Source of the DNA: Lutibacter sp.
GTDB lineage: Bacteria; Bacteroidota; Bacteroidia; Flavobacteriales; Flavobacteriaceae
NCBI GenBank assembly: GCA_030599055.1
Contig: JAUVOS010000085.1
Location: 1 to 9,945 of the forward strand
Length of the DNA stretch: 9,945 nucleotides
Direction: 5' to 3'
Shown: positions 1 through 5,134 of the stretch, piece after piece
Numbering within the stretch: the stretch's first letter is position 1
Layout: every line of letters starts with the position of its first letter
Program-made: the position numbers and the translations under genes
The notes under the pieces: generated by a model
Told to the model about the DNA's origin: nothing
Seen by the model: the letters and a program-made list of their open reading frames with translations, nothing else
Database searches by the model: none

Positions 1-83
1 AATTTCTCTCTGGATACCGTATGATCTTTACAAACTATTTTTTCCAATGTAATGAGTTTTGCTTCTGTTGTAAAATTATGTTG

Positions 84-124
84 ACTTTGTGTCCTTTGTG
101 CATTCTTAGTGGCTCTCTGTGAAA
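84..124. repeat. Degenerate TTTGTG/TTAGTG-type intergenic repeat
   Basis: The stretch consists of imperfect units of roughly 9-11 bases: CTTTGTGTC, CTTTGTG, CTTAGTGG, CTCTGTG. Part of it pairs with downstream sequence: TTTGTGCA at 95-102 and TGCACAAA at 132-139 form a perfect 8-bp inverted repeat. It resembles short non-coding repeats that I recall between genes in flavobacterial genomes, but that is memory and not a search. The copy looks decayed. Confidence 0.35.
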
Positions 125-148
125 TAGCTCTTGCACAAAACTACATAA

Positions 149-173
149 AGAATTCGCAATTCTGATAGCTATC
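149..173. repeat. Two adjacent short palindromes
   Basis: AGAATT-CGC-AATTCT (149-163) is a 6-bp-stem hairpin. It is followed directly by the perfect 10-bp palindrome GATAGCTATC (164-173). The second resembles a CGATAGCTATCG-cored palindrome that I recall as repeated between genes in some Bacteroidetes, though the flanks here are degenerate (TGATAGCTATCGAG). No T-run follows on either strand, so this is better described as an intergenic palindromic repeat than as a terminator. Confidence 0.35.
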
Positions 174-312
174 GAGACTCAAAGAAATTATTAAGCTATA
201 ATTGATATTCGAGCATATATTAAATAACGTTCGATAAAAATCTTACAACTTCTTAACATGACGATAATTAACCGAAATAGAGCTATGTTGTAATTGGCAA
301 TGAGTAAAAGTT

Positions 313-341
313 TTACGTCTTACGTCTTTTCGTCTTATGTC
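313..341. repeat. Degenerate TTACGTC tandem repeat (4 units)
   Basis: Units read TTACGTC (313-319), TTACGTC (320-326), TTTTCGTC (327-334) and TTATGTC (335-341), followed by a partial TGTC. The period is 7 bases with one 8-base unit. No open frame runs through it. It is a minisatellite-like relic, and I can infer no function. Confidence 0.5.
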
Positions 342-370
342 TGTCGGGTTAATAACCTAAGTTTTAACAA

Positions 371-386
371 TGTTCCACGTGGAACT
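371..386. other. parS: parS-like ParB-binding site, copy 1
   Basis: The 14-bp core GTTCCACGTGGAAC (372-385) is a perfect palindrome. Both half-sites fit GTTNCAC, the half-site of the widely conserved chromosomal parS consensus TGTTNCACGTGAAACA, with C at the variable position. Its last base is also the first plus-strand base of the mnmG stop codon (385-387, TAG on the minus strand). An identical core lies 1901 bp away on the other side of mnmG. parS sites are bound by ParB to load the partition complex, usually around the replication origin. parA and parB are not in the window, so the assignment rests on motif and pairing only. The RNA could also form a GUUCC-ACGU-GGAAC hairpin. Confidence 0.6.
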
Positions 387-2262
387 ATCTTCCTAAATGC
401 ACCAACAATACTGAAATGTCACTTGGCGAAACACCGCTTATTCTACTGGCTTGCGATATTGTAGCAGGTTGAATTTTTGTGAGTTTTTGCCGTGCTTCAG
501 TAGATATTGAATGAATTTTATTAAAATCAAAATTTGCAGGAATCTTTACATTTTCTAAACGATTCAATTTTTCTGCAATATTTTTTTCTTTGTTTATATA
601 GCCAGAGTATTTTAAATGTACACCTACTTGCTCTAAAACGTCCTCCTCAACATTCTTGCTAGTTATGTATTTAGCAACTTCCTCAAAACTAGTAATGACA
701 GCTATAGAAAATTGCGGACGCGTAAACAACTTAAACATTTTCATGGATTGTGAAACGGGTGCACTACCTAATCCTTTAAGGATTTTATTGGCTGTTTCCG
801 GTTTGATACTGGTTTTTTCTAAAAACTGTATAAAAGCAGCTGTTTTAGCTATTTTAGTATTCACGTTTTTTAGACGTTCCTCACTAGCTAAACCAATTGA
901 ATATCCTAAAGGTGTCAATCTAATATCAGCGTTATCTTGTCTTAATAAGGTGCGATATTCAGCCCTTGAAGTGAACATTCTATAAGGTTCTTCCGTACCT
1001 TTTGTGATTAAATCATCTATCAAAACCCCAATATAGGCTTCATTTCTTTTTAGAATAAAAGCCTCCTTGTTTTGTAATTTTAATGCCGCATTGATACCCG
1101 CCATCAAACCTTGCGCCGCCGCTTCTTCGTAGCCAGTAGTACCATTCACTTGACCAGCAAAATAGAGATTTTCAACACGTTTGGTTTCTAGGGTATGTTT
1201 TAATTGCGTTGGGGGAAAATAATCGTATTCAATAGCGTAGCCAAATCGTAATATTTTTACATTTTCAAATCCCGAAACACTTCGCAATGCCTTGTCTTGA
1301 ACATCTTCTGGTAGCGAAGTAGAAAAACCATTTACATAGTATTCATTGGTAGTCCAGCCTTCTGGTTCTACGAAGAGTTGATGCCTGTCTTTATCCGAAA
1401 AACGATGTATTTTTTCCTCAATGGATGGACAATAACGCGGACCAACACTTTTTATAGCGCCAGTAAACATAGGACTTCTTTTAAATCCGGTTTCTAATAA
1501 TGCGTGTACTTCTAGGCTTGTGTAGGCCATGTAGCACGAGCGTTGTTTGGTTAAATGTTTTGTTTCTTTTGAATAGGAAAATTTTGTTGGATTTTCATCA
1601 CCAGGTTGCTCAATCATCTTTGAAAAATCCAAAGATCTTGCATCTACACGTGGTGGCGTACCTGTTTTCATTCTATCTGTTTCAAAACCTAAAGCAACCA
1701 ATTCTTGTGTAATACCCATTGATGCTCGTTCACCAGCTCTGCCACCTTTGAAGCTTTTGTTGCCAATATAAATTTTTCCATTTAAAAAAGTACCAGCAGT
1801 TAATATAATACTACGTGCTTTTATAGGAAAACCAAGCGTGGTTTGTACGCCTTGTACTTCATTATTTTCTACTAAAAGATCTACCACCATATCTTGATAC
1901 AAGTCGAGATTGTCCGTGTTTTCCAAAACATTTCGCCATTCTTCTGAAAAACGCATACGATCACTTTGGGCTCTTGGGCTCCACATGGCGGGACCTTTAG
2001 ATTTGTTAAGCATTTTAAATTGAATAGCTGTTTTATCAGCAACAATACCACTCATACCACCTAATGCATCAATTTCACGTAAAATCTGTCCTTTTGCAAT
2101 TCCTCCCATAGCAGGATTACAGCTCATTTGAGCAACATTTTGCAAACTCATTGTGATAAGAAGTGTGTGTGCTCCTAGTTTTGCACTTGCTGTAGCAGCT
2201 TCGCAACCTGCATGTCCAGCGCCAATAACTATAACATCATATGTAGTATTAAATAGACTCAT
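385..2262 (-). CDS. mnmG: tRNA uridine-5-carboxymethylaminomethyl modification enzyme MnmG (GidA)
   Basis: MnmG is the FAD- and NADH-dependent partner of the GTPase MnmE. The cytosolic complex installs the (carboxymethyl)aminomethyl group on C5 of wobble U34 in a subset of tRNAs. At 625 residues it has normal family length. The N-terminal dinucleotide-binding motif is GAGHAG (residues 14-19). A conserved Cys lies in SCNP (C48), followed by the GGIAKG segment. The first family signature, GPRYCPSIEEKIHRF (274-288), contains the second conserved Cys (C278), and the second signature, from AGQVNG to INA, spans 369-392. The ATG start places the FAD motif at the expected distance. It is the last gene of a probable ybeY-unknown-mnmG operon, 23 bp behind the unknown gene. 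A parS-like palindrome sits in its leader 9-25 bases before the ATG, and an identical one overlaps its stop codon. No key residue appears to be missing. mnmE is not in the window. Confidence 0.98.
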   Translation of the reverse strand: MSLFNTTYDVIVIGAGHAGCEAATASAKLGAHTLLITMSLQNVAQMSCNPAMGGIAKGQILREIDALGGMSGIVADKTAIQFKMLNKSKGPAMWSPRAQSDRMRFSEEWRNVLENTDNLDLYQDMVVDLLVENNEVQGVQTTLGFPIKARSIILTAGTFLNGKIYIGNKSFKGGRAGERASMGITQELVALGFETDRMKTGTPPRVDARSLDFSKMIEQPGDENPTKFSYSKETKHLTKQRSCYMAYTSLEVHALLETGFKRSPMFTGAIKSVGPRYCPSIEEKIHRFSDKDRHQLFVEPEGWTTNEYYVNGFSTSLPEDVQDKALRSVSGFENVKILRFGYAIEYDYFPPTQLKHTLETKRVENLYFAGQVNGTTGYEEAAAQGLMAGINAALKLQNKEAFILKRNEAYIGVLIDDLITKGTEEPYRMFTSRAEYRTLLRQDNADIRLTPLGYSIGLASEERLKNVNTKIAKTAAFIQFLEKTSIKPETANKILKGLGSAPVSQSMKMFKLFTRPQFSIAVITSFEEVAKYITSKNVEEDVLEQVGVHLKYSGYINKEKNIAEKLNRLENVKIPANFDFNKIHSISTEARQKLTKIQPATISQASRISGVSPSDISVLLVHLGR

Positions 2263-2271
2263 TTTTATAAT

Positions 2272-2287
2272 TGTTCCACGTGGAACT
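2272..2287. other. parS: parS-like ParB-binding site, copy 2
   Basis: The perfect palindrome GTTCCACGTGGAAC (2273-2286) is identical to the copy at 372-385, and the identity extends to 18 bp (TGTTCCACGTGGAACTAT, starting at 2272). As in copy 1, the core ends on the first plus-strand base of a TAG stop codon, here that of the unknown exported protein (2286-2288). It fills most of the 23-bp gap before mnmG, so it also lies in the mnmG 5' leader. Both half-sites satisfy GTTNCAC. A 5-bp RNA hairpin close to the mnmG start is the main alternative role. Confidence 0.6.
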
Positions 2288-3707
2288 ATTCTTTCTTGTT
2301 AATTTCTTTAATAAATAATGTTTTTATTCTTTTATGATAGAATATATATCGTAAACTATTTTGTAATTCAATAGTAGAAAAAGATTTATAACCAGGATTC
2401 TTTTTTATTTCATCCAAGGATTCTTTTTCTTTTTTCCATTTTTCCTTTTCAAAAAGCGAATCAGGAATTGAATCCAATTTTTGAAAATCAGCGTCTAAAG
2501 CAAGAATAAATGAGGTTTTTTTTAAATCATCTTCCGTATCTTTTACTTCATAAATATCTAAATTTGGATTTGGACCAAAACGTGGGATATTTACAGGAGG
2601 TTGATTCATCATTTGTTGATGCCACATAAAATGGTCAAAATGATTATAATATGAATAGACAGCACCGTTTATATGACCACTTTCAACGATATATGAATCA
2701 TTAATTCCTTTGTTTACAGTTATAAAAATAGTTGGTAAATAGGTGGAAAAAGGAACAAATCTCGCAAAGCTATTAAAAAAAGCAGCAGGCTTTACCGCCA
2801 TTTCTTTTGTTCTACGATAGTATTTGTTGTGTGGGCCAAAATCCTCTTTTGTATAGGTAAAGCTTTTAGATAAATTAGAAGCTTCTAAGTTGTAAATATT
2901 GAGCTTAGCTAATTTAAAACTAATTGCAAATTGAAACAGTAAATTACCAATTGCAAAAGACCTAATTTGTCGAATATTTTTTAAACTATTTTTATAAGAC
3001 CTAACACTAAAGTTGCTTTTGTTAGCATAATCAAGTGTTATTACATAAGAAGTTTCTTTAGATTTTTCATCATAAGTTAATATGATTGTATTGTCAAAAA
3101 TATACGAATGTCCCTTTTTAATAGAACCAATTTCTACGTATTCATCAGTAGTCACGTAGTCAAACTCAGTGTCTAATTTAAATTTATTAAACAAATTAGC
3201 ATCGTCAGAGGTTTCAGAATCATAGAGGCGTGTATTTATATAATCTTTGTTGCGTATATGCGTTAGAAGTATTGATTTTCCTTTCTTTTTTATAAAAAAT
3301 GTCGCATTCTCTTTTTGAAGTATATGGTCATATTTTAAATCAGGTATTTTTTGTGATAGACTCGCTTTTTCATCCTTAAAATCATATTCTATAATGTAAT
3401 AATTATTTTTTCTTTTGTAAATAAATACACATTTACTGTCGTTTATATGTGATGCAATGATGTTGGGTTTCTTTTTCCCATCAAAAGAAAAAGGAGCTAA
3501 CTTTTTAACCATTTCACCAACCAAATAAGCTTGGTATTCATATCGTAAAGGATTCTTTTTATAGGTAACAGCAAAATGTAAGCTGATTGAATCAGATATT
3601 TTATAACTACTAGTGTGTTTTATTGTTTTTGTAGCTTCTTTATAGCGTTCTTGTGCAGAAGCTGAAAATGAATAAAAAAACAGGATAAACACGAATAAGT
3701 ATCTCAT
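2286..3707 (-). CDS. Exported protein of unknown function
   Basis: I do not recognise a family. The 473-residue product begins with a clear Sec signal peptide: Arg at position 2, a Phe/Leu/Val core at residues 3-14, then SASA followed by QE, with likely cleavage after A18. There is no lipobox Cys, and after the signal peptide I see no membrane helix and no T9SS sorting domain, so it is probably periplasmic or outer-membrane associated. The mature part is rich in Lys, Tyr, Phe, Asn and Ile, with many short alternating hydrophobic stretches that suggest beta structure. A distinctive segment around residues 353-372 is rich in His, Trp, Met and Gln (YNHFDHFMWHQQMMNQPP), followed by a Pro/Asn-rich stretch. 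The C-terminal 60 residues are charged and probably helical. It begins 2 bp after the ybeY stop and ends 23 bp before mnmG, so it is probably co-transcribed with both. Its TAG stop overlaps the parS-like site. Confidence 0.85.
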   Translation of the reverse strand: MRYLFVFILFFYSFSASAQERYKEATKTIKHTSSYKISDSISLHFAVTYKKNPLRYEYQAYLVGEMVKKLAPFSFDGKKKPNIIASHINDSKCVFIYKRKNNYYIIEYDFKDEKASLSQKIPDLKYDHILQKENATFFIKKKGKSILLTHIRNKDYINTRLYDSETSDDANLFNKFKLDTEFDYVTTDEYVEIGSIKKGHSYIFDNTIILTYDEKSKETSYVITLDYANKSNFSVRSYKNSLKNIRQIRSFAIGNLLFQFAISFKLAKLNIYNLEASNLSKSFTYTKEDFGPHNKYYRRTKEMAVKPAAFFNSFARFVPFSTYLPTIFITVNKGINDSYIVESGHINGAVYSYYNHFDHFMWHQQMMNQPPVNIPRFGPNPNLDIYEVKDTEDDLKKTSFILALDADFQKLDSIPDSLFEKEKWKKEKESLDEIKKNPGYKSFSTIELQNSLRYIFYHKRIKTLFIKEINKKE

Positions 3708-3709
3708 AA

Positions 3710-4123
3710 TTAATTGGTTAAATATTTTATATAATAATTTTCTTGCTTTCGCATAGTATCTTTTTCTACTTTTGTTTTATCGTTATAACCGGCAAAATGT
3801 AAAACACCATGAATTAGCACCCGTTTTAGTTCTTCTAAAAAAGAAACATCATATTCTTTTGCATTTTCTTTAACACGATCAATTGAAATAAAAATATCTC
3901 CGGCAATTGTGTTATTTTCAGAATAGTCAAAGCTTATAATATCGGTAAAAGTATCGTGTTGTAAATACTTCCGATTAATCTTTAATAAGTAGGCATCATC
4001 GCAAAAAATATAATTGATATTGCCCACTTCCTTTTGCATTTCAGAAATAGCATTGCTAAGCCATGAGGAATAGGTTTCTTTATCCGCTAGCGTAAAATTG
4101 GTTTCTGAGTGAAATAGAATCAT
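3710..4123 (-). CDS. ybeY: Endoribonuclease YbeY (16S rRNA maturation)
   Basis: YbeY is a small metal-dependent endoribonuclease in the cytosol, needed for 16S rRNA 3'-end maturation and ribosome quality control. The 137-residue product is of normal to slightly short length. It carries the conserved HDTFTDIISFDY segment (residues 56-67), the AGDIFIS strand (74-80) and the metal site HGVLHFAGYND (105-115). In the classic motif HGxLHxxGYDH the metal is held by three His residues. Here H105 and H109 are kept, but the third position is D115, followed by KT. I recall this Asp form as usual in Bacteroidetes YbeY, so the enzyme is probably active. The ATG at 4121-4123 gives the usual short N-terminus before the core. 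It lies 39 bp after the Fic gene and 2 bp before the unknown exported gene, and I see no clear promoter of its own in the 39-bp gap. Confidence 0.95.
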   Translation of the reverse strand: MILFHSETNFTLADKETYSSWLSNAISEMQKEVGNINYIFCDDAYLLKINRKYLQHDTFTDIISFDYSENNTIAGDIFISIDRVKENAKEYDVSFLEELKRVLIHGVLHFAGYNDKTKVEKDTMRKQENYYIKYLTN

Positions 4124-4162
4124 TGAACTATATTTGATAATTTTTAGATAAAAAGGATGGAA

Positions 4163-5035
4163 TTAAATTCCTATTTTCCATACGCCTTTTTCAAGAAATG
4201 CTTCTATAGTTTGGCGTTTTGCTTTGTTTATTAAATTAGAATGAGATAGTTTTTGTTGTTTTGCAAAATCATTTAAACTAATAATTTTTTTTGTTTCAAG
4301 ATATGCTAATCTTTTATGGTAACTGGCGCTTAGCGCTTTACCAACCAGCTTTTCCATAAGAGCACTTTTACCACTACTATCAAATTCTCTAAAAGCAACA
4401 TAATACTCTTTTCTTTCAATATATTTGATGTTTATAGGCACATATCCATCTCTAATAAGGAGATAATTAATTAAAATACGACCTATACGACCATTACCAT
4501 CAACAAATGGATGAATATGTTCAAAAGTAAGATGGAAGAAAGCTATTCTTTTAATAATATGAACATCTTGACTCGTGTTATATCGGATAAGCAAATCGTT
4601 TAATGATTTTTCAACATATTTTGGGTCAAGAGCAATATAGTTACCCACTTTTACCCATTCATCTTTATTTCTAAAGCGACCGGCGACATCATCTCTGATA
4701 TTAGAAAGTAACATTTTATGTAATAATAAAATTGTTTCAAAATCTAATTCTTTTTCTTTTGCCTTGTTTTCAATATATAAAATAACACGAGCTAAATTTT
4801 TGGTTTCAAATAATTCTCTTTCTGAAATGTAACGGTCCAATTCAATTTGAAGCAAGATCTTTTCTGTTTCTTCTAAAGAAAGTGTGCTGTTTTCAATGGC
4901 GTTTGAATTGTAAACTTGTTCAGAAACTTCACTTTCATTTATTAATTGTAACAAAGCTTCTTTACCAGATTTTGCTTTATAATATCTTTCTCTAAGAAAT
5001 GTAATTTGTTTATATGCTTTAAAAACTTTTGCCAT
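4163..5035 (-). CDS. Fic-domain protein (class II, probable AMPylase) with C-terminal HTH-like tail
   Basis: Fic enzymes usually transfer AMP from ATP to a hydroxyl side chain of a target protein. The 290-residue product has the full catalytic motif HPFVDGNGR at residues 175-183 (catalytic H175, phosphate-binding G180-N181-G182, R183), followed by IGR. The target-binding flap region AGRFR...VKVG lies at about 118-131. An intact N-terminal inhibitory motif SNAIEN (44-49, Glu48) matches (S/T)xxxE(G/N), which places it in class II, where the inhibitor helix is part of the same chain before the Fic core. After the core, residues 252-290 (LNDFAKQQKLSHSNLINKA, then EKGVWKIG) look like a winged helix-turn-helix, the layout of Fic proteins thought to bind DNA. 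No signal peptide is present, so it is cytosolic. No separate antitoxin gene lies beside it. The ATG follows a promoter-like box by 4 bases, and inverted and direct repeats upstream suggest autoregulation. The target is unknown. Confidence 0.93.
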   Translation of the reverse strand: MAKVFKAYKQITFLRERYYKAKSGKEALLQLINESEVSEQVYNSNAIENSTLSLEETEKILLQIELDRYISERELFETKNLARVILYIENKAKEKELDFETILLLHKMLLSNIRDDVAGRFRNKDEWVKVGNYIALDPKYVEKSLNDLLIRYNTSQDVHIIKRIAFFHLTFEHIHPFVDGNGRIGRILINYLLIRDGYVPINIKYIERKEYYVAFREFDSSGKSALMEKLVGKALSASYHKRLAYLETKKIISLNDFAKQQKLSHSNLINKAKRQTIEAFLEKGVWKIGI

Positions 5036-5039
5036 GCTG

Positions 5040-5074
5040 CAAAGTTATATAATTTTCACGATTATAAAAACAAA
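5040..5074 (-). promoter_or_regulatory. Candidate Bacteroidetes promoter for the Fic gene
   Basis: On the minus strand TAACTTTG (5040-5047) matches the Bacteroidetes -7 element TAnnTTTG. A TTTG (5071-5074) can serve as the -33 element, although the 23-bp spacing is a few bases longer than usual. The -7 box ends only 4 bases before the ATG, so transcription would start at or next to the start codon and give a leaderless or nearly leaderless mRNA. No ribosome-binding site is visible in those 4 bases. Confidence 0.5.
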
Positions 5075-5116
5075 ACCGTGAAAAAACTATAAAAGAATGT
5101 ATGTTTTAACGATTAT
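5053..5116. promoter_or_regulatory. Operator-like repeats upstream of the Fic gene
   Basis: TTTTCACG (5053-5060) and CGTGAAAA (5077-5084) form a perfect 8-bp inverted repeat with a 16-bp spacer. A direct repeat TTTT(C/A)ACGATTAT occurs at 5053-5065 and 5104-5116 with 12 of 13 bases identical and starts 51 bp apart. The inverted repeat encloses the candidate -33 element, so a bound protein should block transcription. The Fic protein's own HTH-like tail is an obvious candidate ligand, but that is inference. Confidence 0.45.
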
Positions 5117-5134
5117 GAAGTTTGGTTTTTTAAT

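Larger units (their letters stand above)
1..384. other. Gene-free stretch downstream of mnmG
   Basis: I find no convincing coding region here. One plus-strand frame stays open from the left edge for about 38 codons, but its Cys/Phe-rich translation resembles no protein I know. The minus-strand ATG at 101-103 meets a stop after about 22 codons. The stretch holds a degenerate TTTGTG-type repeat (84-124), two adjacent small palindromes (149-173), a degenerate TTACGTC tandem repeat (313-341) and the parS-like site at 371-386. Short palindromes such as GTAAAAGTTTTAC (304-316) and GGTTAATAACC (347-357) are present, but none is followed by a T-run on the minus strand, so I do not call a terminator for mnmG. 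Confidence 0.6.

Noticed and set aside
656..985. Plus-strand open frame of 109 codons opposite mnmG
   Set aside because: It lies entirely within the well-supported mnmG frame and its translation shows no recognisable motif.
1646..1656. Another CACGTG hexamer (ACACGTGGTGG) inside mnmG as a third parS candidate
   Set aside because: The left half-site reads CTACAC and the right GTGGTG, so neither fits GTTNCAC. It lies within the conserved PPRVDA coding segment and is explained by codon use.
4124..4162. Separate promoter for ybeY in the 39-bp gap after the Fic gene
   Set aside because: No TAnnTTTG box is present on the minus strand, and the gap is too short for a full promoter unless it reaches into the Fic coding region.
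4163..5035. Fic gene as a toxin of a two-gene toxin-antitoxin pair
   Set aside because: No small antitoxin gene lies beside it and the inhibitory SNAIEN helix is part of the same protein, so a class II self-inhibited enzyme is the better reading.
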